A DNA stretch of 64,000 bases, taken from positions 1-64,000 of the forward strand of contig CASEHX010000018.1 of the NCBI GenBank assembly GCA_949287905.1, read 5' to 3'. Origin of the DNA: an uncultured Olsenella sp. (GTDB lineage: Bacteria; Actinomycetota; Coriobacteriia; Coriobacteriales; Atopobiaceae). Shown piece by piece: positions 45,334-53,243 of the stretch. Below the pieces are notes generated by a model, which did no database searches, was not told the DNA's origin, and worked only from the letters and a program-made list of their open reading frames with translations. A program made the translations under genes and the position numbers. Numbering within the stretch: the stretch's first letter is position 1; each line of letters starts with the position of its first letter.

Positions 45334-47376
45334 CTAGTCACCCGCCGCATACACGGCCTCAGAGTTGTCGGGCTCGCCGTAGATCGCCCCTAGCGTGTCG
45401 CGGACGACGAGCATGGCGGTAGTCGCGCCCCAGTCGCCGCCGTCGACGTTGGAGAAGACCACGTACTTGGGATCCTCGGACGGGGCAAAGCAGCCAAACC
45501 AGCAAATGTTCCTTCCCGGGCCTATCTGCTCGCCCGTGCCCGTCTTTGAGGAGACGGAAATGCTCATATTCGTCCAATGGGACGCCTGTGACTCCGACTC
45601 CTCATAGGTGACGCCCCACATGCCGCGCTCGATGAGGTCGCGGAAGCTGTCGCTCTCCTCGATGGAAAAGACCTCCTCGGGGCGATACTCGCTCACGAAG
45701 CTCTCGCCGACCTTCGCGCGGACGCCCATGAGCACATGAGGCTTCCATGCGGGTCCCCTGTTGGCGATGCTGCAGTAGGACTGCGCCATCTGCAGGCAGG
45801 TAACCTGGACGTCGCCCTGACCGATGGAGATGTTGCAGTTGTCTCCGCCCTTCCAGGTGCTGTCCTCGTCGGAGTACCCCAGGGCCTTGTAATGCTCGCG
45901 CTTCCAGGCAGCATCCGGGATGACGCCAGCCTCCTCGCCATTGAGGTCGATGCCGGTCTTGGAACCAAGGCCGTAGGCGCGGAAGGTCTCCTGCATGCCC
46001 TCGGGGTTCTCGGAGTTGTAGAACCCCTTGCCGATCTCGTAGAAGACGACGTCGCACGAATAGGTGATGCCCGAGGAGAGGCCGATGGCCCCGTGACCGG
46101 ACTCCTGCCAGCACTTCATGATCGTGTCCCCCTGGGACCTTCCCGACCATGACCACCAGCCCGAGCAGTACCAGGAGGAGTCGGGGGTGGCGATCCCGTA
46201 GTTGAGGGCGGCGAACGACGTGAGGGGCTTGATGACGGAGCCGGCTGGATACTGTCCGGAGATGGCGCGATTGAGCAGAGGATAGTGAGAGTCCTCGGCA
46301 GAGAGCGCGTCCCAGTCGGACTGGGCGATGCCACCGGTGAAGACGTTCGGCGAGAAGGTCGGGTAGCTTGCCATGGCTATGACCTCGCCATTGGTGCAGT
46401 CAAGGGCAACAACGCTACCACCGGGACAGTCCGCCCCGGCCGCGCGCCGCTGCTCGACGATCCGCGCGAGCGACTCCTCAGCCGCCTTCTGGATGTCGAT
46501 GTCGAGCGTGAGGACGACGTCAGAACCGGGGACGGGATCGATGCTCGTGGAGTAGCCGAGCACGTCTCCATGCGCATCGACGAAAACCGTCTGCTCGCCG
46601 CGAACCCCGGCGAGCACGCTCTCGTAGCTCAGCTCGACACCGGACTGCCCGACGATGTCTCCGGAGCGATACTCGGGAAGGCCGTCCTCGCCGTTCTCGC
46701 TTGCCTCGAGCTGCTCCTGGGTGACCGTGCCCACATATCCAACGACGTGCGCGGCAAGCGTGCCGTGAGGATACGAGCGCTGGGTTCTCTCCTGAATGCT
46801 CACGCCGGGAAAGACGTCAGGGTGCTCCCCGATGAAGGCCACGACGCGCCTCGAGACGTCGACTGAGATCATGCGCGGGCTCTGGTAGCCCTCGGTCGTG
46901 TCCTGCAGCCTCCTTCGGACAGCCTGGGCAGGCATGCCGATGAGGTTGCCGAGCAGCTGGACCTCGATCTGGTCGTCGACGACGGACCCATCGGCAACAA
47001 CGGTCAGGCTCGCACGGTTGGTAACGATCTCACGACCATTTCGGTCGAGAATCCTCCCTCGGGGAGCCTGGGTGTAAATCGTGCTCCTGCGGTTTCTCTC
47101 AGCCTGCTCGGCATACTCGTCCGACGAGACGAGCTGCATGGACCACAGCCTCGCTGCAAGGACGGCGAACACGGCCCCAACACCAACGAGCAGCCCCGTG
47201 AGGCGATTTGAGGCGGTCTTCTCAGTCGAGGAGTCCGAGCCACCGGCCGCCTTGGGGGCCGCACCGCCAATGTCCATCGTGAAATTGGCCTCCGACCTAC
47301 CAAAGACGAGGTAGACAACGACGAGGCCAATCGCAAGGACGAGACAGACGGCAACGATGATGAGCGAGAGGTCCAT
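45334..47376 (-). CDS. mrdA: Penicillin-binding protein 2 (class B transpeptidase)
   Basis: A cross-linking transpeptidase paired with RodA. The 680-residue protein has a dimerisation domain from about 95 (RGRILDRNGREIVTN) and a transpeptidase domain with Ser380-x-x-Lys383 (PAGSVIKP), SCD at 440-442 and KTG at 611-613. Unusually there are two hydrophobic segments at the N-terminus, about 3-25 and 59-77, so the topology differs from the single-anchor norm. The start at 47376 has AGGG nearby; the upstream frame overlaps mreD. Confidence 0.94.
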   Translation of the reverse strand: MDLSLIIVAVCLVLAIGLVVVYLVFGRSEANFTMDIGGAAPKAAGGSDSSTEKTASNRLTGLLVGVGAVFAVLAARLWSMQLVSSDEYAEQAERNRRSTIYTQAPRGRILDRNGREIVTNRASLTVVADGSVVDDQIEVQLLGNLIGMPAQAVRRRLQDTTEGYQSPRMISVDVSRRVVAFIGEHPDVFPGVSIQERTQRSYPHGTLAAHVVGYVGTVTQEQLEASENGEDGLPEYRSGDIVGQSGVELSYESVLAGVRGEQTVFVDAHGDVLGYSTSIDPVPGSDVVLTLDIDIQKAAEESLARIVEQRRAAGADCPGGSVVALDCTNGEVIAMASYPTFSPNVFTGGIAQSDWDALSAEDSHYPLLNRAISGQYPAGSVIKPLTSFAALNYGIATPDSSWYCSGWWSWSGRSQGDTIMKCWQESGHGAIGLSSGITYSCDVVFYEIGKGFYNSENPEGMQETFRAYGLGSKTGIDLNGEEAGVIPDAAWKREHYKALGYSDEDSTWKGGDNCNISIGQGDVQVTCLQMAQSYCSIANRGPAWKPHVLMGVRAKVGESFVSEYRPEEVFSIEESDSFRDLIERGMWGVTYEESESQASHWTNMSISVSSKTGTGEQIGPGRNICWFGCFAPSEDPKYVVFSNVDGGDWGATTAMLVVRDTLGAIYGEPDNSEAVYAAGD

Positions 47377-47383
47377 GTAAGCC

Positions 47384-47938
47384 CTAGAGCCCCCTTCTCG
47401 AGAGGCGGCCGCCCCCGCCAACCCCAGAGCCGAGGTTGGGTCCAGAGGTTCTCACACGCGAGAAAAAGAAGACGAAGGGAAGCAGGAAGAGGAACGTGAG
47501 GAGGGCGGTCGGGAGAGCCCTGAGGAAGATGACGTCAAAGAAGGACCCGCCCTGACCAACGAGCAGCATCGCGAGATGGTAGACGAGCGAGACGCCAAGG
47601 TCGGCGATCGCGCCTCGGGCGACCGCAAGGCCAAACTCACCCGGAACGCGCTCGCGACCCTCGTAGGAAAGCGCGTAAGCGGCCACGCTGAGGCAGAATG
47701 CCATGAGGCCGATGGGCGCGGTCGAGGAGAGGTCGAAGAGAAGCCCCGAGACGAACCCTGCCACAGCCGCAGTGCCGGGGCTGAGCATCGGAGCGCTCGA
47801 GACGACGAACACGAGAGCAAAGTTCGCGTGACCATTGCCGATGGAGACGTTGGGGGCAAGGGCCAGCTGGAGAACGAGGCATATGATGGAGAGAACGACG
47901 ATCGTGCGAGCGTTCCTGTTCTTGTCGGCGACCTGCAT
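47384..47938 (-). CDS. mreD: Rod shape-determining protein MreD
   Basis: A 184-residue integral membrane protein of the elongasome with five or six predicted helices. Weakly conserved family; the call rests on hydrophobicity, length and position between mreC and the PBP2 gene. The ATG at 47938 has GGAGG five bases upstream; a GTG six bases earlier is possible. The C-terminus is a Gly/Arg-rich tail. Confidence 0.85.
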   Translation of the reverse strand: MQVADKNRNARTIVVLSIICLVLQLALAPNVSIGNGHANFALVFVVSSAPMLSPGTAAVAGFVSGLLFDLSSTAPIGLMAFCLSVAAYALSYEGRERVPGEFGLAVARGAIADLGVSLVYHLAMLLVGQGGSFFDVIFLRALPTALLTFLFLLPFVFFFSRVRTSGPNLGSGVGGGGRLSRRGL

Positions 47939-47947
47939 CAGCACCTC

Positions 47948-48916
47948 CTACTCGACACCATCGTCATCGGACTGCGCGGCGTCGTCCGCCCGTTCCCCGC
48001 CGCCCCTCTCCTGAGAGTCGGCCTCGGCGATGTCCTCGGAGGTCGCGCGCTGCTCCTCGGTGAGCGAGGTAATGACGAGCACCTCCTCGGATGAGCCCGT
48101 GTCGGCATAGAGCTCGACGACGATGTCGAGATAGAGCTCACCGGGGTTGTTGGTGACGCTGACGACCTCGCCGATGGGAAGCCCCTTCGGAAAGACCCCG
48201 CCCAGGCCACTGGTGACGATGGAGTCCCCAACTTGGACGTCCTGGTTGGACGAGACGAGCTCGAGCTTGACCTCGCCGGTGGCCGATCCCGTCAGCATGC
48301 CATGGGACCGAGTCGACTGCACGAGGGCGGAGATGGACGACCCCTCGTCGCTCAGAAGCCGCACGGTGGAACTCGAGGGACCGCACGAGACGACCTGACC
48401 GATGACGCCGGCGGAGGTCATGACGGGCATGCCGGAAGTGACGCCCGACGCGCTCCCCCGGTCGATGGTAACCGTCGAGCTCCATGAGTCGTTGGAGCCG
48501 GAGACGATGGTGCCGCTGACAGACTGCAGGTCGTAGCTGCTGCGAAGGTCAAGCAGCTCCTGAAGCCTCTCCGCGGAGCCAGCCTGCTCCTCAAGCTCGG
48601 CGTTGCGAGCTCTCAGCTGCTCGACCTCCTCCTGGAGCTCAGAGAGGGTCGCCTGGTCGGCGGTGAGGTTGGAGAAGATGTTCCCAAGGCCCCTAAACGG
48701 CGCGGTAACAGCAAGACCAGCATATCTGACGGGCATCGTCGCGGTCTGAAAGAAGCCGCGCACGGTCTCCAGGGGCCCCTCGCCGCCAGACTGGCAGCTG
48801 AGGGTGAAGAGAACGAGAGACACGACGACGCAGGCGATGAGCCTGCGCGCACCGCTCGACTTTCTCGCTGTACCCAAGGTCGGGGCATTCTGACGCCCCC
48901 TTGAGGAAAGCGGCAC
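47948..48916 (-). CDS. mreC: Rod shape-determining protein MreC
   Basis: An extracytoplasmic scaffold of the elongasome. The 322-residue protein has a membrane helix at about 25-42, a coiled coil (LSELQEEVEQLRARNAELEE) and two beta-barrel halves (VTIDRGSASGVTSGMPVMTS; VGDSIVTSGLGGVFPKGLPIG). The tail is acidic low complexity. The start is uncertain: the GTG at 48916, one base after the mreB stop, is the first possible and lacks a separate Shine-Dalgarno. Confidence 0.88.
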   Translation of the reverse strand: MPLSSRGRQNAPTLGTARKSSGARRLIACVVVSLVLFTLSCQSGGEGPLETVRGFFQTATMPVRYAGLAVTAPFRGLGNIFSNLTADQATLSELQEEVEQLRARNAELEEQAGSAERLQELLDLRSSYDLQSVSGTIVSGSNDSWSSTVTIDRGSASGVTSGMPVMTSAGVIGQVVSCGPSSSTVRLLSDEGSSISALVQSTRSHGMLTGSATGEVKLELVSSNQDVQVGDSIVTSGLGGVFPKGLPIGEVVSVTNNPGELYLDIVVELYADTGSSEEVLVITSLTEEQRATSEDIAEADSQERGGGERADDAAQSDDDGVE

Positions 48917-48917
48917 C

Positions 48918-49961
48918 CTACTGACCCGTGCTCTGGACGTAGCCGCCCGAGAGGGCGTTCGCCTCGAGGACCTTAGCACAGCCGTTGACCACGTTCTCGA
49001 GAGCCGTGGGGCTCACGTTCACGGGAACGCCCGTCTCCTCCCTGAGTCGATGGTCGAGGCCGCGCAGGAGGCCGCCGCCACCAGTGAGGAGAATGCCGTA
49101 GTACATGAGGTCGGACGCAAGATCGGGAGGCGTCACGTCAAGGGCGTCCTTGACGGCCTTGGTGACCTCGTCAAGCGGGCGGTCGAGGGCGCGGCGGATC
49201 TCCTCGCTCTCGATGCGCACGGTCTTGGGAAGGCCACTCATGACGTCGCGCCCGTTCACCTCGACGTCAAGCTCTTCGGCAAGCGGCGCCGCGGAGCCGA
49301 CCTTGATCTTGATGTCCTCGGCCGTACGCTCGCCGATGGAAAGGTTGTAGGCGTCGCGGACATGCTGGAGGATCGTCTGGTCGAACTCGTCGCCCGCGGT
49401 GCGGATGGACTGCGAGACGACGATGCCGCCCATGGAGATGACGGCAACCTCGGTGGTGCCGCCACCGATGTCGACGACCATGGAACCCGTCGGGTCCTCG
49501 ATCGGAAGGTCGGCGCCGATGGCGGCAGCCATGGGCTCCTCGATCAGATACGCCTGGCGAGCGCCAGCCTGGATGGTCGCCTCGAAGACGGCGCGCTTCT
49601 CGACGGAGGTCACGCCAGAGGGGACGCAGACAACGACGCGAGGCCTCGGGGACCAGGGATAGCGACGGGCTCGGGCCTTCTCGATGAAGTAGCGGAGCAT
49701 GACCTCGGTGACGTCAAAGTCAGCGATGACGCCATCCTTGAGGGGGCGCTCGGCGATGATGGAGCCGGGGGTGCGGCCGATCATGCGCTTGGCATCGGCA
49801 CCGACGGCAAGCACGCGGCTCTCGCTCTTGTCAATGGCGACCACGGAGGGCTCGTTGATGACGATGCCCTGTCCGCGAACGGCAACGAGCGTGTTGGCCG
49901 TACCAAGGTCGATGGCGAGGTCTCCGCCGTATTCTCCGAAGAGTGAGTCAAAGATTGACAT
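48918..49961 (-). CDS. mreB: Actin-like rod shape protein MreB
   Basis: A filament-forming ATPase guiding side-wall synthesis. The 347-residue protein has DLAIDLGTANTLV (phosphate 1), VVDIGGGTTEVAVIS (phosphate 2) and LLTGGGGLLRGLD (adenosine site), plus a membrane-proximal N-terminus MSIFDSLFG. The ATG at 49961 has AGGTG six bases upstream; a GTG three codons earlier abuts the TPR gene stop. Its presence with mreCD, PBP2 and rodA implies a rod-forming cell. Confidence 0.96.
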   Translation of the reverse strand: MSIFDSLFGEYGGDLAIDLGTANTLVAVRGQGIVINEPSVVAIDKSESRVLAVGADAKRMIGRTPGSIIAERPLKDGVIADFDVTEVMLRYFIEKARARRYPWSPRPRVVVCVPSGVTSVEKRAVFEATIQAGARQAYLIEEPMAAAIGADLPIEDPTGSMVVDIGGGTTEVAVISMGGIVVSQSIRTAGDEFDQTILQHVRDAYNLSIGERTAEDIKIKVGSAAPLAEELDVEVNGRDVMSGLPKTVRIESEEIRRALDRPLDEVTKAVKDALDVTPPDLASDLMYYGILLTGGGGLLRGLDHRLREETGVPVNVSPTALENVVNGCAKVLEANALSGGYVQSTGQ

Positions 49962-49970
49962 CGGGTGCAC

Positions 49971-51503
49971 CTACTCGTTCTCGCCCTCGGGGGAGCTGGT
50001 GTTCTGAGCGCCCTGGTCGGCGGTGTCGGCAGCGTCGCTGCTGTCAGAAGAGCCAGCGGTATCGCTCGCGTCGGCTCCCTCGGTGACATCAGAGGAATCA
50101 GAATCGGGGTCAGACGTATCGATGGAATCAGTCATGCCAGTGGTGCCGTCGACATCCGTGGAGAGATCGCCCTCGTCGGACGTGAGGGTCTCGTCCACGG
50201 TCAGCCCGGAGTCAGAGTCGTCGACCACGGAGCGATACTCGGCCTCGACGTCGGAGACCTTCCAGCCAAGCCCGTCGCGGACCATCTTGATGGTGTAGTC
50301 CTGGTCGACGCCAGATCCGAGCGTGGCCGTGACGGTGACGGTGGAGTCGGTCATCGAGCGGTCGATGCCCGTAACCTCGATGGAGGCGCCGGAAAGCAGG
50401 AGGTCGGAGCACTCCTGGACCTGAGACTCGGAGGCGCCGTCAACGAACAGGTCGGAAATGTCCGTTCCCTGGGTCTTGGCGTCAAAGAGCTGCTCGACGA
50501 CGCTCTGCTGGGTGGGCCAGCCATAGCCCCTCACATAGGCAAAGACGCCGGCGCCGACAATGAGGGCGAGCAGGACGATGATGACGATGAAGACCTTGAG
50601 ACCGGTGTGACGATGCTTGCGCCTCACCTTGCGGTCGATCTTGTCCTGCCTGACGAGGTCCTCCTCGGAAACCGAGAAGAAGCCCGTGTCCTCAGGCGAG
50701 GGCATGAGCTCGCCGGAGGCGCCGGCGGGGTCGAGGGGGTCGTAGGAGGTGGCGTACCCCGCAGCCGCGAGAAACGCGTCGGTCTCGGAGGGCTTCCTCG
50801 AACCGATGGAGGCAACGGCCCTGCGGGCGGCGTCATAGGAGGCCTGGGCCTCGGGGCTGAGGGTATAGGTACCGTCGGCCGTAGCGTGGGTGAAGGCGTC
50901 GACGGCCTCGCTCATGCGGTTGGCGGCAACATAGGCGAGGGCGAGGTCGCACCAGATCTTGTTCTGGTCCTCGAGCGGGTTGGTGAAGTCAAGGGCGGTG
51001 CGGTACGCCTCGACGGCGTCCACCGCGCGGTTGAGCCTCATGAAGCAGCTCCCGAGGTTGGTGAGAGCCACGGCCGGGGCGGGGTTGGTCTCGTCGATCG
51101 CGGCGCTGCGGTAGGCGATCCCGGCGTTGCGAACGTCACCGATCTGCTCGTAGGCGTTGCCAAGGGCAAGATAGGCCTTGTACGGGGTGGCGTAGGCAGA
51201 GTCGGAGACGGCGGAGGTGAGGGCACCGACCGCATCCTGGGGACGACCGGCGGCCAGAAGGGCGCGACCGAGGTTGCACTGGAGCGCGCCGCGCTTCCCG
51301 TAGGCGGCGTCGGCAAGCGCCGCCTCATACGCTGCGGCGGCAAGGTCGAACTGACCGAGCTTCATGTAAGCGTTGCCGCGCAGGTGATCGATCTCGCCAA
51401 AGGCCTCTCCCGGGTCCTTGGCGTCGTCGAGAAGGGTGATCGCGCGGAGCCAGTCGCCCTGCTGATAGGCGCGCTTACCAGATTCATATGCCTGCTGATT
51501 CAC
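49971..51503 (-). CDS. TPR-repeat single-pass membrane protein
   Basis: A 510-residue protein with TPR units in the N-terminal ~240 residues (for example QAYESGKRAYQQGDWLRAIT and LGRALLAAGRPQDAVGALTS), a basic stretch, one membrane helix (VFIVIIVLLALIVGAGVFAYV without its last residue) near 295-314, an extracytoplasmic domain of about 110 residues, and an Asp/Ser/Thr-rich tail of about 85. The arrangement puts the TPRs in the cytoplasm. The GTG start has AGGAGG. It precedes mreB, so a role in the elongasome is plausible but unproven. Confidence 0.8.
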   Translation of the reverse strand: MNQQAYESGKRAYQQGDWLRAITLLDDAKDPGEAFGEIDHLRGNAYMKLGQFDLAAAAYEAALADAAYGKRGALQCNLGRALLAAGRPQDAVGALTSAVSDSAYATPYKAYLALGNAYEQIGDVRNAGIAYRSAAIDETNPAPAVALTNLGSCFMRLNRAVDAVEAYRTALDFTNPLEDQNKIWCDLALAYVAANRMSEAVDAFTHATADGTYTLSPEAQASYDAARRAVASIGSRKPSETDAFLAAAGYATSYDPLDPAGASGELMPSPEDTGFFSVSEEDLVRQDKIDRKVRRKHRHTGLKVFIVIIVLLALIVGAGVFAYVRGYGWPTQQSVVEQLFDAKTQGTDISDLFVDGASESQVQECSDLLLSGASIEVTGIDRSMTDSTVTVTATLGSGVDQDYTIKMVRDGLGWKVSDVEAEYRSVVDDSDSGLTVDETLTSDEGDLSTDVDGTTGMTDSIDTSDPDSDSSDVTEGADASDTAGSSDSSDAADTADQGAQNTSSPEGENE

Positions 51504-51530
51504 GATTGTCCTCCTGTATGCTCTTGGCGG

Positions 51531-52079
51531 CTACGCGCCCAGATGCTCGATGCGGACCGAATTGATGACGTCGCCGGCGCGAAGCTCGCGAATGACCTCC
51601 GCACCCTCGATGGTCTTCCCGAAGACGGTGTACCCGGAGTCAAGGCCATGCTGGGGCCCGAGGCAGAAGTAGAACTGGGATCCGGCGGAGTTGGGGTCAG
51701 ACGAGCGCGCCATGGCGAGCGCGGCGTCCTCGTGGGAGTTCCTCGGATTTGTGGTGAACTCCTCCTTGATCCTGTAGCCGGGACCGCCCGTGCCGGGCAT
51801 GCCCGTGGGACCCACCTCTCCGCGAGCCACCTGATCCGAGGTCATCTCCCTCGTGTTGGGGCATCCGCCCTGGATGACGAAGCCTGGAACGTAGCGATGG
51901 AACTTGAGGTCGTCGTAGAAGCCGCTCGTCGCGAGCTCGCAGAAGTTGGCGGCATGAATGGGGGCACCCTCGCCGTCGAGGGAAACCCTGATGGTGCCAC
52001 GACTCGTGTCGAACACGGCAACCTCGTCGCCAGCGAGCTCGTAGGTTGGCGTGTAGAGCGGGTCCTGAATGAATCCCAT
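51531..52079 (-). CDS. Cyclophilin-type peptidyl-prolyl isomerase
   Basis: A 182-residue cytoplasmic prolyl isomerase with no signal peptide. Seen: FHRYVPGFVIQGGCPN, AMARSSDPNSAGSQFYFCLG and YTVFGKTIEGAEVI, the cyclophilin active-site blocks with the catalytic Arg in FHR. The Trp that binds cyclosporin is replaced (HGLDSGYTVFG). GGAGG is five bases before the ATG. First gene of the run leading to mreBCD. Confidence 0.92.
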   Translation of the reverse strand: MGFIQDPLYTPTYELAGDEVAVFDTSRGTIRVSLDGEGAPIHAANFCELATSGFYDDLKFHRYVPGFVIQGGCPNTREMTSDQVARGEVGPTGMPGTGGPGYRIKEEFTTNPRNSHEDAALAMARSSDPNSAGSQFYFCLGPQHGLDSGYTVFGKTIEGAEVIRELRAGDVINSVRIEHLGA

Positions 52080-52130
52080 CGTTGCCTCCACAGGCGCATG
52101 AAGCGCCGATAGCCAGTATTCAACTCCTTG

Positions 52131-52139
52131 ATTCTATCA
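52131..52139 (-). promoter_or_regulatory. Candidate promoter of the cyclophilin-TPR-mre run
   Basis: GATAGAAT on minus gives a good -10 (TAGAAT) 52 bases upstream of the start; the -35 region is weak. Confidence 0.4.
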
Positions 52140-52230
52140 GGATGTACTCGATTTCACATATTCGGCAGACGAAAGCACCTACTTGACGAATCGCGTTCCC
52201 CAGGCGCAAAGCCGACGGGGCAGTCGCCCC

Positions 52231-53226
52231 CTACTCGTCCGACTCTGCGGGAGCCCAGGAGTCGTAGCTCTCCGAGAAGAGCCTCCCGTAGTCCCTCGAC
52301 GCGTCGAGCAAGGAGTCGATCGAGCCCTCGACCGAGGAGATGTCGCTCGCTCCCTCCGCAAGCTCCCAGGCACGCGTGAGGGAGTCACAGCGGTTTCTCA
52401 GCCAGCTCCCGAGCGTCTTGAGGTTACTGATGTCCTCGTCGTGAGAGCCCCCGGCAAAGCCCCCCTCTTCAAGCCCGGCTATCGCGTTGGAGACCGAGAT
52501 GGAGATCGCCCCAGCCCTCTCGAGCCCGGTCTCAGCGTCAACGGAACCCGAGCCGTCAATGAGGTCGCGAAGGTCCCCCTCGCTCGAGTCGATCTGCTCA
52601 GACAGCTCGCCAAGCTCCTCATGGGTTTCCGTGAGCACCTCCAGGGTGCTTTGTGAAGAGGAGTTCGGGGTCTCCTCTCTGTCATGGTCCTGCCCCGAGA
52701 GCGACTCCACGAAGCCGGGAAACCCGGACATGGAGGTATCCGCGGGCTCCTTGGCCTTTGTCTGCGTCGCCTGCGGGTCCCACGGGTGGGTGATCAGCAG
52801 CGTCGTTCCGCCAACGACCACGAGGGCGAGAAGGGCGGCAAAGGCGAACGCGCGCGGTCGCGGCATGCGATCACGAATCGCCCCGGGCGAGGCCTCGGGG
52901 TCGTTACCCGGAATGGCGCTCTCGATTCGCGCGTGATTGTCGGAGGCGTCTCCCCCTCCCGGCTCGTCCTCGGAATCCCCCTCCCCTGCCGACTCGATCT
53001 CGGGGAGGTTCATGGCCATTCTTCTGCGCGAGCGCGAGAGCCCGGTCTCATGCCCACATTTGGGGCATGAGTCGAGACCCTCGGGTATGAGCGCACCGCA
53101 CTCGGAGCACCACAGGACGTTGTCGAGAGAGATTCTCTGCGTCACGTCGAGCGGCTCCTGGCAGTGGGGACACACGAGGTCGTCGCCAGCAAGGATGTGG
53201 CCGCAATGCGGACAGGTCCTGGTCAA
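52231..53226 (-). CDS. Double zinc-ribbon membrane protein with extracytoplasmic coiled-coil domain
   Basis: The 331-residue protein starts with two zinc ribbons (CPHCGHILAGDDLVCPHC; CSECGALIPEGLDSCPKCG), then a polar linker, a membrane helix at about 127-146 and an extracytoplasmic, mostly helical domain of 185 residues rich in Glu and Ser. The ribbons would be cytoplasmic. TTG start with GGGGGAGG six bases upstream. No enzyme motif is visible; function unknown. It is 17 bases after acnA. Confidence 0.8.
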   Translation of the reverse strand: MTRTCPHCGHILAGDDLVCPHCQEPLDVTQRISLDNVLWCSECGALIPEGLDSCPKCGHETGLSRSRRRMAMNLPEIESAGEGDSEDEPGGGDASDNHARIESAIPGNDPEASPGAIRDRMPRPRAFAFAALLALVVVGGTTLLITHPWDPQATQTKAKEPADTSMSGFPGFVESLSGQDHDREETPNSSSQSTLEVLTETHEELGELSEQIDSSEGDLRDLIDGSGSVDAETGLERAGAISISVSNAIAGLEEGGFAGGSHDEDISNLKTLGSWLRNRCDSLTRAWELAEGASDISSVEGSIDSLLDASRDYGRLFSESYDSWAPAESDE

Positions 53227-53243
53227 TCGAAAACCTCCCCCGC

